Shown here one piece after another: positions 33,017 through 44,002 of a stretch of 64,000 nt of DNA. The translations under genes were made by a program, and so were the position numbers. The DNA lies in NCBI GenBank assembly GCA_030141605.1, contig JAQGDQ010000167.1:1-64000 (forward strand). The letters run 5' to 3'. The notes below the pieces were generated by a model. It worked only from the letters and a program-made list of their open reading frames with translations. It was not told where the DNA came from and searched no databases. The number at the start of each line of letters is the position of its first letter. The first letter of the stretch is position 1. Source of the stretch: Tubiluchus corallicola (lineage: Eukaryota > Priapulida > Priapulimorpha > Priapulimorphida > Tubiluchidae).

Positions 33017-34100
33017 TAGGGATGTTGACGATAACAATATGTATCAATAATTGTCATATGGATAATTGTGGATTATCGTATCCTTACTAAAGATTCATTT
33101 TTATCCGTATCATATTGATAATAATCTAGAAATATCGTTATCGTATCGAATTGCGCGCGTATCATTGCTTATCGCTTACCTGTATAAAATCGCTTCACTT
33201 TGTTTTTCCATTTATTTAGATTAAGTACGCAGAAAAATTGACAAAAAGAATTATTTAAAATTATAAGCTCGTCAGCGCCGAATCATTTTCTTGTACTTTC
33301 CCCTAGCAATAGCGGCTATCTTCATTCTGATTTTTGAATCATACTGACGCATGATTGCCAAATACACTGTACAGTGTACCGTATACCCTATACGCATGCC
33401 TTGCACTCCGTCAGCAGCGACTGACTGTTTAGTAGAAGTCGTGACTGAGAAACAGTACAGCGGAATTATCAGAAACATTTCCCGTCTGTAAGTACTGCAA
33501 GAAAATTACACACAATTGTGGCTAAACATTTGAAAGAGGCATATGTCAATGCTAATTATAATACAGATGTAATTGCCAAATGAATCATTGCATCTGCTTG
33601 GTTTCTTAGTTCTTGCTCTGCAAGCAACAATGGGCTGCTCTTGCCAAACTACCCACCTCATTTACATAAACACTTTGTATTTATGCATTACTGAGAGCAC
33701 ATGATAATATAATTGACTATCTGTGACAGATTGGATTCGTGAAGCTAGTAGCTCTTATAGTAGTTGCCTATATTTATAGTACTACCAACTTAATCTGCCA
33801 ATCTGCAACTTAAAGTGTTAAAAACTTAATATAATTATAGTTAGATACCATGCCTCTTTATTAGACATAAAGACACAAAAGACTTGTGTTTCATAACTAG
33901 CAGCCATTTAAGTACACAACACTTAATAATTTTACTTATTAATGATACTTTTTCTGTTGTTCATAAATTGTCTTTTTTATCGCTAGCAATAATTTGTCGT
34001 ATCATATTGTCTAAAAATGGATCATCATTATCGTATCATTATAAAAGTATCGTATCGCATCGTTATCATGTCGCCAAATTTGCACCATTTAACATCCCTA
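33017..34100. mobile_element. hAT-type element, non-autonomous or decayed
   Basis: Terminal inverted repeats tagggatgtt and aacatcccta, flanked by 8-bp direct repeats ccagcaac (33009-33016) and ccagcagc (34101-34108), seven of eight matching. This is the hAT signature. The subterminal regions carry many gataac/atcgtatc motifs on both sides, possible transposase sites. An internal stretch near 33475-33575 reads P-V-C-K-Y-C-K-K-I in one frame and V-A-K-H-L-K-E-A-Y in another, faintly like a BED zinc finger broken by a frameshift. Confidence 0.8.
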
Positions 34101-34666
34101 CCAGCAGCTGCCATTTTTTCAGTTTTTCCGTGAAATCTCGATTTGCTGTGTCTGTTTGGGGCTGCCACCGCCGATGCCAATAGAATCCAGTAATAGCTTC
34201 CCGTTAATTAACACAAGTGATGTTGTTGCCTTACCTTGGGAGAAAGAATTAAAATATACAAAAAGCTACATCGGTTTCATATCGATATCAATATAAGGGG
34301 GAGGTAGGTGGTGGGGCATGTGATGACGCCGTTGTAACGCAAGGAAGGTAGGTCCTCGAAATTGGTCAAAAACTTGATATCGTTATATGTGGATGGCTCC
34401 GAATCAGATGTCTCGGTCGTGAAGTCGATCAGTCAGTAATAATTAATTAAGATATAAGAACAATTTTTATTATTTATTAAAAAAGTTAACAATAATAGTT
34501 GCTAAAGCTTGAGGGTGGCTTCGTGACTTTAAGCAGTCTCGAGGAAGCTGCTCTTCTCTAAAGTGCATGAAATATAATACTTGCACATGATGTTTCGAGT
34601 CCTTCACTCAAAAACTTACCCATAAAAGAACTTCTGTGCAATTAAAAGGTGTCTGTTTTTGCATAG

Positions 34667-34811
34667 GTCTATCTTAACTGGAGTTTCCACTTTGTTCGGA
34701 GGAGCAATAAAATTCATTAGGGCAGAAGTAATTGAGGACGATGTGGCAACAGATGAGGAAGAAGAAACTCTAGTGGTTGATACCCAGACAACTGAAGAAA
34801 AGTTTGCACAG
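34667..34811 (+). CDS. Linker/GAIN-side exon 12
   Basis: Acceptor gcatag, donor gtgtgt, 145 nt, phase 2 to 0. Reads (R)S-I-L-T-G-V-S-T-L-F-G-G-A-I-K-F-I-R, then an acidic run E-D-D-V-A-T-D-E-E-E-E-T. The right-arm copy has N for the second D of E-D-D-V. Confidence 0.83.
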
Positions 34812-35919
34812 GTGTGTATTGTACATGATTAAAAGTTATTTTTGTTATATCATTTCAACTGCATCTTTAAAAACAATTTGTCCTTGGTTTTTATGGCAAT
34901 AGTACTGCTAGTACAGCTTACGATGCAACTTATAGTGCCGAACTGATAGAGTTGACAGAATAGTCCTGTATTTGCAAATTCTTGCTGCTTTGTAATTCTG
35001 GTTAGTGCTGCATTGCTGCAATTCAGTAAACTATCTGAGAATCATGAGAATGTGGTTACCTACATGTGATAGATGTGCTTGAAAATGTGGAAAAACAAAC
35101 ATTTTATATAAAATGAAATTTCTACTGTAAATAATGTAATATGTGTTATTGTGTGGTTAGAGCAAGTAACATATTAACTTAATCAATATAGTGGTCACTA
35201 TAAGAAAAGGTAATGGCATTTCTAGCTAACGGTGCATTCAAACTAGGTATCCACTTTCCTATCTGGCAGCAAACTCGTAAGTGTGAACTGTCTTACGAGT
35301 TACTTCAAGAAATTTCAAACTTTCCGACAGTTGCTGCGAGTTGATTTACTGTCTAGTGTGAACCCTTTGGCTAGTGATTGGGAGCTAGTAGATTTTTCTG
35401 GTGGGGGTGGAACTCTTTACCTCCCAACTCATCCACAAATCTGACCAATCTGTTGTGTGATCCCTTATTCACAATAAAAGGTTTTGCAACATACGTGGGC
35501 GGTTGTTGTCCTGCAGTTTTTCAGACGGTAACAAGGCATATGAACCAGAAAATAAATGACACAAGTGTAATTAATCTCTTTTTTAGAGACGTTGCAATGT
35601 CAAAGGAGTCACTTGAAACACCAACGGGTCTAAGTCTTGATGTTACATTTCATGGGGGTCTGCATAGGCATTATTGTTCTCCATGTTGACTGTGACATAC
35701 ATAGATTTCAAACATTCCAACAACAAAATTTCATATGAAATGGAAAAAAGATCATGATTATTTCTATTACTTTTATTTACTTTTTAGTTCATTTAGATAA
35801 ATCAGAGCAGGTCATATTATCACAACTATCAATAACAGTTTTGCGAAGGACAGTTAAGAATAACAAAAATGACAAAGTAATAAGAAAACAAAATGTCTAC
35901 TTGTCAGTTTATCCTTCTC
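34812..35919 (+). other. Intron, no firm element
   Basis: A 103-codon frame at 35378-35689 shows no domain I recognise and loses its C-terminal part in the right-arm copy. Repeats of gtgtgaac/gttcacac type near 35290-35365 hint at an old DNA transposon. Confidence 0.4.
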
Positions 35920-36125
35920 CTGAGAGGTAAGCAACAAGTTCCAATGTGGTCCTGATTTTATTACCCACACGATGCTTCTAAAAACACGCGTGCTTGGTCA
36001 AAAAACCAACGCTACCATTTTTTAAGTCTTTGGTATAACTCGGTCTGAAGTTCAATCTGCGACCTCCTGGATGGGAAGTGAGCATGGTACCATTGAGCTA
36101 CGCCACCCAGTTTATGAACATGATT
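35920..36125 (-). repeat. tRNA-derived SINE candidate
   Basis: On the minus strand it reads gggtggcgtagctcaatggt, with a perfect A box (tagctcaatgg), then a B-box-like agattgaacttc about 40 bases on. The anticodon arm pairs four of five bases but the loop lacks the invariant T33, so it is not a working tRNA. A unique tail follows. Also in the right arm at 47490-47690. Confidence 0.5.
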
Positions 36126-36304
36126 ATAATCAGGAAGAGGTCAAACCAGAAAGTACAGATATATAATAATATATATACAGTTTAAGCATAATTGGCTGTG
36201 ATGCCGAGACTTTTATGCAAATTTTGCTTTTTTTGAATCTGTTTGTCCATTGACAAAGTTATGAAGAAATAGAGAAGTAATCAGAGCTTCTTATAATCTC
36301 CTAG

Positions 36305-36455
36305 GCAAAAGATGTTGCAAAAAAGTCCTTGGAGCTTATTGATGACATCGTTACATCCATTAGGACATACAAAGTGCGGGGAGAAGAACCGACTGTAATC
36401 TCTACTGATTTGTTAACAGTTCATGTTGAGCGACGGAAAGCTGTTCATTTAGGAG
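36305..36455 (+). CDS. Linker/GAIN-side exon 13
   Basis: Acceptor tcctag, donor gtagtc, 151 nt, phase 0 to 1. Reads A-K-D-V-A-K-K-S-L-E-L-I-D-D-I-V, then E-E-P-T-V-I-S-T-D-L-L-T-V-H-V-E-R. This resembles the helical-to-beta transition into a GAIN domain (strands with T-V-x-T-x-x-L-x-V). Confidence 0.83.
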
Positions 36456-37791
36456 GTAGTCAAATCTTGGTGATTTAGTTCTGAAAATAATATGTATGCT
36501 TACATAGCAAAATCGTCCAATAGCATAGTTGCCACTTAAGCTTTTCTAGTTATTCACATAGCCTGAATCTCCATTTAGTGAGAATCATTTTGATACTAAG
36601 GTCATTGCTGTACATTATTTTTAAGCTGAGATAATCCACGTTGAAATTGAGGTATAGGTTACATATGATATGAAACACATAATTTTGAGAGAATCGCTAT
36701 TAAAGTTAGCCATTGTTTTTTGTCATGTTTCTGCAAAACATTTAGCAATCGGTGGTTGCTATGGATTTTGCAAGAACCTATTGAAGTTCCCATGAATCCA
36801 ATAGAAAAAACCCGAAGCAAAATCAATGATTCCATGAGTTACTATTGGAGTTTGAAGTTTTTCTCAATTGCAGTGCTAGTTTCTAGCCAGAGAAGTTGGT
36901 ACGGGATTACAAAATTAGATTTTTAGTATTTTTTTAACATTTTCTTGATAGTTTGAACCTATAATATAAACGTCCAATATGTTTAGTGTTTGTTTTTATA
37001 AAAACAAAAAAATAGACATTTGACGAAAATTTCGGTGCATTTTACTTTGAAGCAGAATAATGTAGTTTTAACTATGCTGACTTATGGGGACGGTTTCGGT
37101 TTGTAAGCACACAAATTATGTAGTGTACTTGTCTGCTTTTTTCTTTTATCTGGTGGACTGAAATGTCGTGTTATTCACTTCTTTGTTGTTTGGCTTTTAT
37201 CAATGATTTTAGTCGAATAGCTAACTAATTAAATAATTGCTTTAAGAATTATTTTTATTTGATGAACAATGTAAGAGGTGTTGAACTACTAACATTAAAT
37301 ATTATATTGAATTTTATTTTAATGTAAAGGCAAATGTTTGCAGCATGTTATAGAATGGCAATAGGATCTATCTTCTAGGTTGCCTTACAACAAAATACAC
37401 ATAATTTCTGCAACTTTTATTTTCAGTTCTTTGTTGTTTTGCATGTTTAGAATGTACTGACATTTAGCTTACTTGTCTTGAGTTAATGTTTATTTACAAT
37501 TGTGTGAAAGATTTTGCAACAAACATTTGTATAATGAATTTTTAGAAACTTGGAGATCCTTGCATTTCTTTTCATTTGTTTTTTTGATATAATCGTTTTA
37601 CATAGTAGAGTTTCATTGTAAAAATGACAGGTTATCCAAGAACTGCACCAATATTAATTGTGATTGTAATTGTAGTTGAAAGCTTCAGCTATATCTTTGT
37701 ACTGATACATATTTGCTATCTCTCCATAGACGTATTGTATCTTGTTGCATTATTGATTTTTAGTTAGTAGAATGAATTCTTTTTTGCTTAG
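36456..37791 (+). other. Intron, no recognisable element
   Basis: AT-rich; nothing recognised. The stretch 36960-37110 differs more from its right-arm counterpart than the surroundings do. Confidence 0.5.
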
Positions 37792-37889
37792 GATCAAAAT
37801 TAGACATGGGAGATATTGGTCACTTTGTACTTCCTTCCTCAGAAGCCCTTGTAGATAGAGTGGCGGATGATAAAGTGCTTGACATTGAG
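37792..37889 (+). CDS. GAIN-like exon 14
   Basis: Acceptor gcttag, donor gtgggt, 98 nt, phase 1 to 0. Reads (G)S-K-L-D-M-G-D-I-G-H-F-V-L-P-S-S, like the F-x-L-P segment of GAIN domains, then A-L-V-D-R-V-A-D-D-K-V. Confidence 0.83.
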
Positions 37890-38296
37890 GTGGGTATCGA
37901 TGTGAAATAAAGCCATGTTGATCCTAGGTCTGTACGTCTGTCTGTGTTTATTTTCTTTTGCATGTACACTCATATCTTGGTTTGCTGGACAAAAGTGGAA
38001 AGACATCAGTCCGAATTTGCCAATTGTCCGTATTTACTGATACTACTTATATAAAATAGCTCTGCAATATTTTATATAAAAGAGATATGCACGTGGTTAC
38101 GCTGATGTAATAATCTAAACAAAGTGACGACCCGCCAGCTAGCGGTCAGCTCCCAAAACAGCGGACTGTGTCAGTAGTATGTGGATTTTGTCCATTCTTT
38201 CTATACCCTTAAAAGCGAGGTCGAGCAAACAGAGATAAGAGTGTACATGATTTTTTTAAAGAAATTAAGTAGTACAACCCTGGTATTGAATTGAAC

Positions 38297-38611
38297 TGAG
38301 TTAACTACAACCGTCACATTATGTGTGTAAAGCAAAACCGTCTGCCGCAACAGTTTAGTAACTTCAGTAGTTTTACATGTACTTACTTAATTATGCATTA
38401 GTCTGTACAGAGAATGATTTACTAGCAGGATCTTGCTTGGGGATAAGAAAAAATGAACTAGGTAATGTTCTAGCTAGCTGTTAAAACTGTTACTATTACA
38501 ACAGCAAGGGCTGTGAGATGTTGTCAAGAGTACACAAATGTGTTGCCTGGTACACTTAACCTCCGACCTTTTCACGATCAGCATCAATCACTGGAGCTGT
38601 GAAAAAGGCTT
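38297..38611 (-). repeat. MITE family A, truncated copy
   Basis: Reverse orientation relative to 22433-22807, sharing actgtgaaaaaggctt-type end, ttactagcaggatcttgc and agtaacttcagtag blocks. One terminal repeat is lost. Confidence 0.7.
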
Positions 38612-38722
38612 ATTACCTTAACTTCCTAAAGAATGTTGCACAGTTGGTATAAAAACCATTATGAAGGATGATGTGTACAGTGTGGCAGTATTAACTGATG
38701 ACATGCTTTTCTCTGAAAGCAG

Positions 38723-38879
38723 ATGCTTTACATGAGAGATAATCCGTACACCTGGGATGAATCTGCTGCTCTCGTTAACACACCTGTAGCTAGCATTGTT
38801 CTTGATGATGATGAAAATGTAACCACGCTTGAAGCTGTATCACTTTCTGAACCAATCGAGTTTTTTATTGATATACCAG
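38723..38879 (+). CDS. GAIN-like exon 15
   Basis: Acceptor aagcag, donor gtatga, 157 nt, phase 0 to 1. Reads M-L-Y-M-R-D-N-P-Y-T-W, then V-A-S-I-V-L-D-D-D-E and L-S-E-P-I-E-F-F-I-D-I-P. The N-P-Y-x-W and P-I-x-x-x-I strands are typical of the GAIN/GPS-proximal region in polycystin-1 proteins. Confidence 0.87.
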
Positions 38880-39462
38880 GTATGACGTCTTGCTTTTGTG
38901 TGCCGTAGAAGAGTGGTAGGTGCTTTTTTTAAAACCTATCTATTCACGAATTTTTGTAGAAAGTAAACCGGTGTACGTTTATTATTAATCTAATAAGATT
39001 AGTGTGCATTAAAAGTATGTACAGAAGTACGACATTTATTGCATGTATTTAGTTTTAGTCATATGTATTTGTCCATGCTAGATTTTGAGGTTAACACCTT
39101 CCATAGTTGAGTTGCGTATGTGGTCTTGATTGCTGTGCACTAGAGTTTGGTCACCAAGCACTAGTTATGCACTAACATCAAAAACATCTGCGATGTGGTC
39201 GTTGCTTCAACTCTTAAAGGCTGTTTTAATGGAAGAAGTCTTTGACTGACATGATATTAACATCCTACATTCTCACAAATATAAGACCATGGCACCTTTG
39301 GCAATAATACTTTGTTTTAGTTAGACGCTAATCGGAAATGGCTTGCCGGGCTTTGTTACTTTAACTATTGAATGCTTTGTAGCTAATTAATGTGCAAAGA
39401 GAGAGCAATAGAAATAATAGTAATAATTTTTGCACTGTAATAATTGAAAATTTTGCATTTAG

Positions 39463-39605
39463 ATATGGAACTTGTACCTTCCTATTTTATCATAAACTTT
39501 GAGGAAGCAACAGATGGCGATATCACGGTTCACGGTTTCAGCATCGATGCGAACAGTGATGCTATACTGGTATTTCTGGACGTACCATTGAATGTTTCAT
39601 TGAAG
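39463..39605 (+). CDS. GAIN-like exon 16 (last exon of the plus copy)
   Basis: Acceptor atttag, donor gtaatg, 143 nt, phase 1 to 0. Reads (D)M-E-L-V-P-S-Y-F-I-I-N-F, then L-V-F-L-D-V-P-L-N-V-S-L-K. The downstream phase-0 exon exists only in the spacer on the minus strand, so this copy has no partner in the correct orientation. Confidence 0.87.
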
Positions 39606-40230
39606 GTAATGAGTGTGTAGCAATGGCCAGGTTACATGTTGCTTGCAAACAGTTTATAAAATGCAACAGTTCTAGGCCGTACAAGTAGCTTCAGCCGACG
39701 AAGTCCGCGAAGGGCGAACGCTTCTGAAAAAATAAAAGTTTTTTGAGATTTAATAGGCACTTTCTTTTCTTTATGATTATAACCATGGAGGTCTCAGAAG
39801 AGCTCTATCTAATTTTCAAGCAATTGCAACAACCTTGCAATATGGCAGTTTCATGGTTACCGGTTTGGGAAATATTCAACTCTCATTATTCCTACGGTGT
39901 TAATACTTAGGCATGCGATTGCAAATAGTGCAATTACAAGTTTCATTGTTGTGCCTGATTAACTTGCTGACCATTGAGAAATTTCACTTTTTACACAATA
40001 TTCGTCAGTTTTGTTACAATGAGTATTTGCAGGTAAAACAGCCAACAAATCTATTAAGAGGGGTTCTTAAGCTTTGCAATGATCACATTTTTGTGTCGAG
40101 ATCATTTTTGGGTTTTGTGTGCATTCGGTAAATTTATTGATTGTTTTGTGCTGTTTTGTTCAGCAAATGAAGCATTTTTCATGGGGCATCGGTAGATTTT
40201 TCTCAAGTAGTTAAGTTATTTTCCTACCTT

Positions 40231-40455
40231 AACCCTAATACTAATCTTCACACTAATCATAGCCAATAACCTTAACCCTAATACTAACCTTCACACTAAT
40301 CATAATCAATAACCCTTTCCCTAATACTAATCTTCACACTAATCATAACCAATAACCTTAACCCTAATACTAATCTTCACACTAATCATAGCCAATAACC
40401 TTAACCCTAATACTAACCTTCACACTAATTATAACCAATAACCTTAACCCTAACT
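40231..40455 (+). repeat. 43-bp minisatellite with CCCTAA motifs
   Basis: About five copies of aaccctaatactaatcttc followed by acactaatcataaccaataacctt, one copy irregular. It begins exactly at the left palindrome breakpoint. The aaccctaa core resembles telomere repeat but is interspersed, so this is not a telomere. Confidence 0.9.
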
Positions 40456-40638
40456 TTAGCCAAAATTAATTATGATTTTTCCGCTGACTTTATTAACGGT
40501 CATTGAGAAGACCAGCCTATAGTTTGCTGACACACAATCACAACAACCTTTACCCTCCTCCAAAAGACCTAAGGCTTATTAATGATAGATGTGGGGATAA
40601 TATAATTAGTAAAAGACAGGTAATTATGTAAACCTTAC

Positions 40639-41584
40639 CTGTTATTTCTGCTACGTCTTGTTTTACTGGCACGTCTGTTGTTTCACTTGAAATGTTCTTT
40701 GCCAACCACTTCTTAGTATGACTGCAGGCGCACAAAGCATCGCTGCTTTCTGTAAGTTTTCTGCACGAGTCTGAGACGGCTGAGTTGCAAAAACCAAATA
40801 TTTTCTCACAAGTTGAAGTGCAATCTAACAAAATGGCGGAATCACAAGATGGCTGACATCGGTAACAACTCTGGTTACACTTCGAAATATTTCTGTTGCA
40901 ATATACAGAAAACTTGCTGCTGCATTTTAAAAAAGAATTTTTACAATGCATTCGATGGTCTTCGCTGATTAAAGTTTCCCGGCAAACGGGATTGATTTTC
41001 TGAACACAAGCTGATACACTCTCACAGGTGCTGTTTGCGACAGCTGTGCAGTTCTTCTGCTGGTTCTGACAAAACAATTCACACCGCATAGAATTAATCT
41101 TGCTGGTACCGTAACAGTCTTTCTTACATTTCAGGAAATATGTCTCACAGTTTGCCTTTGACATATCGTGGCAGTTTTCCTGCTTTTGACGGCAACCAGT
41201 TGAGATATTTTTACAATGTTTAACCCAATGTGCATAGCAGATTTGCTGCTGCATGCACAAATCTACATTACAAGACTTATTTTTTTCCATTTCGCACCAC
41301 TGCCGATCTTTTCTGCCCACACACATCGATGTAACGTTTGCTCTGCACAACTCAGCTTCCCGTTGGCATAACAACGATGACCTGTAGCACGAAGGACTTA
41401 CATAAGCATCAAATAAAATGGCAACATAATATTCGACTGTACTGTTTTCATCATTATGCATATGAATAACATCGTTTGTTTGGTTAGGAGCAAAAGTGTC
41501 GTCAGTAGCATCCACAATGTAGAATACGTTGTCGACATCAGCGAAATCATCCAGAACAGGCTTTTCTTCTTTTTTGACAACAAC
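40639..41584 (-). CDS. Cysteine-rich GPS-like exon (spacer, minus-strand copy)
   Basis: 946 nt; acceptor tttttag, donor gtaagg, phase 0 to 1. The phase matches the exon at 44003-44145, which precedes it on this strand. It starts V-V-V-K-K-E-E-K-P-V-L-D-D-F, continues V-F-Y-I-V-D-A-T-D and Y-Y-V-A-I-L-F-D-A-Y. Next come 33 cysteines in about 245 residues, spaced mostly 5-8 apart, with several N-x-S/T sites. The block ends C-A-C-S-H-T-K-K-W, like the C-x-C-x-H-L-T-x-F end of a GPS, but with T-K in place of L-T. In polycystins the GPS is a short segment with two Cys before C-x-C. Here a Cys-rich block appears inserted into it. A disulphide-dense extracellular module is inferred; I know no family that matches. 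Confidence 0.85.
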
Positions 41585-44002
41585 CTAAAAACAACGATGC
41601 AGTTCAGTTAAAGAATATGGGATAATTAGGAATCAGTTCCTAATATATTCATAAACTGCTCATAAAAATTTTATAACAAACAAGTGAAAAGACATGACAA
41701 TTCAGTCCATCATTCTAAGTTATCTTTGGGTGAAAGATCACTAAATACCAGTGATGGTGGTAGTGATAGGTGTTTAATAAATTAAGGGATTTAATCCAAA
41801 TTATATACAAGATAATCTGATATAATTGATACAATCGAAATTAATTGAAAGCAAAATATAATGGCTAACTGAGGCAGTAGCTTAGTAAAAATAAACAGAA
41901 TCTTTGCTTTCTTTTTCCCTTCGTTTTTCTCACCTTACACAATGCACACAATTGTAAGCCACAGTGTTGCAAACTGAGGTCTTCAAATTTCTCAACACGT
42001 GACATAATTATTAGTGATCAGCAATCTTTACCAGAATGCGAATCTGAATCCAATTGAATTTGTGACTTTCAAATTTGAATCGAACTGAATTTTGAAAGAT
42101 TTTCAAACAAGTTTTCAAACCACTAGTAAAACGTGCCCTTACAAAGATCATGCATAGCACTTGATTTTGTTCTGCAGTAAAACCACTATTAGTTTATTAA
42201 AAATTATGCACAGAAATTACAGCTAAATTGTGCTAATTGCATGCTGTTTCAAACACTTTAATGATAAAGAATGTATGTTGCTGAAGTGCTGAATTATTCA
42301 AATCAATAATTCTAGGTTCGATTCGAATTCAGACTAAAAAAAAATCGTTCAAATTCGATGCTCACCCCTAACAGTCATGGAGTAGTTAATGAAAAAGCAC
42401 GTCGACTACAAAAAAACAGTTTATGAGTACGACAACGACGAAAGCCGTGAAGAAGTTTATAAGTTATATTTCACTGCAATCACTGAAAAATATGGCTAAA
42501 ACACTAAAAAAATCATGGCAGAAGATTAATCGTCATATCGAATTACAAAAACAGCTTATCATAGAATTACAAAATTCCAAAATCGCTCATCACTAGAAGG
42601 TGGGACATCGGTCACACTTTAACAGTTGATTAAACAAATACGACACCATTTCGATAATTGATTGCAAATGTTTTCTGCTATTTTATGACAAAGCAGGCGA
42701 GCATGAAAGCTTTGTGTTCATGCTTATGAGAAATCTTCGCATCTAAGCGACAACATCAGTGAGCTTAATTACTGCATGATGATATAGTGCCATAATACTT
42801 AATTTAAGATAAGGCCAGCTATATGGCATGAGATTTTTATGAAATTTCTGAAGAATCAGCTGAAAATGGTATTGGTAAATCGATGATCAGAAGCCTAAAT
42901 CGAGTATAATCAATTAATAGGTCCCACGACTATTAAGTACTATTTTTTGTTTTAACAATTATAACTCACTTGCTCATTTAGCTGACACTACAGCACAGAA
43001 AAAACACGAGCACAACTGGCACAAAATGTTAACAGAATGCAACTGCAAGTAGTGCTATTACACACTTGCAGTGTTTCTTTAACTCGCCGCAAGATGGCAG
43101 ATAAAAAATTGCTCAGTCACCATAGCAATGCCAACTTCAGCCATGTCCATTCCGGCAGTGTGATGTTAGAAGCTACAGCACGACAATGAACATAGCAGCT
43201 GCGTGTCACAAACACTATGGCAACGTATGTTCCAGCTAAGTTGTAGCTTGTTACTGCATGAAATTTTTTTTATAAATATCATTAGCACACAAAAAGTTTA
43301 TGCCCAGCATTTACATAAATAACATATTCCAGTTGGGATATTTCATTAGCTATTTGAAGATGTCGGCTGTTTTTGTTAAGGTAGGAAAATAACTTAACTA
43401 CTTGAGAAAAATCTACCGATGCCCCATGAAAAATGCTTCATTTGCTGAACAAAACAGCACAAAACAATCAATAAATTTACCGAATGCACACAAAACCCAA
43501 AAATGATCTCGACACAAAAATGTGATCATTGCAAAGCTTAAGAACCCCTCTTAATAGATTTGTTGGCTGTTTTACCTGCAAATACTCATTGTAACAAAAC
43601 TGACGAATATTGTGTAAAAAGTGAAATTTCTCAATGGTCAGCAAGTTAATCAGGCACAACAATGAAACTTGTAATTGCACTATTTGCAATCGCATGCCTA
43701 AGTATTAACACCGTAGGAATAATGAGAGTTGAATATTTCCCAAACCGGTAACCATGAAACTGCCATATTGCAAGGTTGTTGCAATTGCTTGAAAATTAGA
43801 TAGAGCTCTTCTGAGACCTCCATGGTTATAATCATAAAGAAAAGAAAGTGCCTATTAAATCTCAAAAAACTTTTATTTTTTCAGAAGCGTTCGCCCTTCG
43901 CGGACTTCGTCGGCTGAAGCTACTTGTACGGCCTAGAACTGTTGCATTTTATAAACTGTTTGCAAGCAACATGTAACCTGGCCATTGCTACACACTCATT
44001 AC
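41585..44002 (-). other. Intron of the minus-strand copy, crossing the right breakpoint
   Basis: 2.4-kb intron between the GAIN-like exon and the Cys-rich exon. The part 41585-43374 is unique to the spacer. At about 42005-42371 the ends ttagtgatcagcaatc and (reversed) ttaggggtgagcatc are similar, a possible diverged hAT-like MITE without visible target duplication. Otherwise nothing recognised. Confidence 0.6.

Larger units (their letters stand above)
57..39605 (+). other. EGF-PKD-REJ-GAIN receptor gene, plus-strand copy (5' and 3' incomplete)
   Basis: A multi-exon gene of the polycystin-1/REJ family. It is assembled from exons with GT-AG borders whose phases match at every junction I checked from 8489 to 39605. 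Domain order: tandem EGF-like repeats, four diverged EGF domains, a PKD-like exon, a REJ module, and a GAIN-like segment. In this family the proteins are large membrane receptors (polycystin-1, sea urchin suREJ, PKDREJ) with a GPS, a PLAT domain and several membrane spans after the REJ module. No PLAT or transmembrane exon is present here. The gene begins before base 1 and is interrupted at 40233, where the sequence turns into the inverted spacer. A long EGF array in front of a REJ module is not the mammalian PKD1 layout. I cannot assign an orthologue. Confidence 0.85.
19577..40233 (+). repeat. Giant inverted repeat, left arm
   Basis: Every exon and most intron sequence of this arm recurs in reverse complement at 43375-64000. 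Paired coordinates sum to 83608 near the centre, 83606 at 27-31 kb, 83570 at 22-26 kb and 83577 near 20 kb; small indels account for the shifts. The last paired bases are 40233 and 43375. The outer end is not reached: base 64000 pairs with 19577, inside a minisatellite. Confidence 0.97.

Noticed and set aside
35378-35689. 103-codon plus-strand frame as an exon or small gene
   Set aside because: No in-phase splice sites; the C-terminal third is disrupted in the right-arm copy.
40231-40455. Telomere or chromosome end
   Set aside because: The CCCTAA motif is only part of a 43-bp unit and the tract is five copies long and interstitial.
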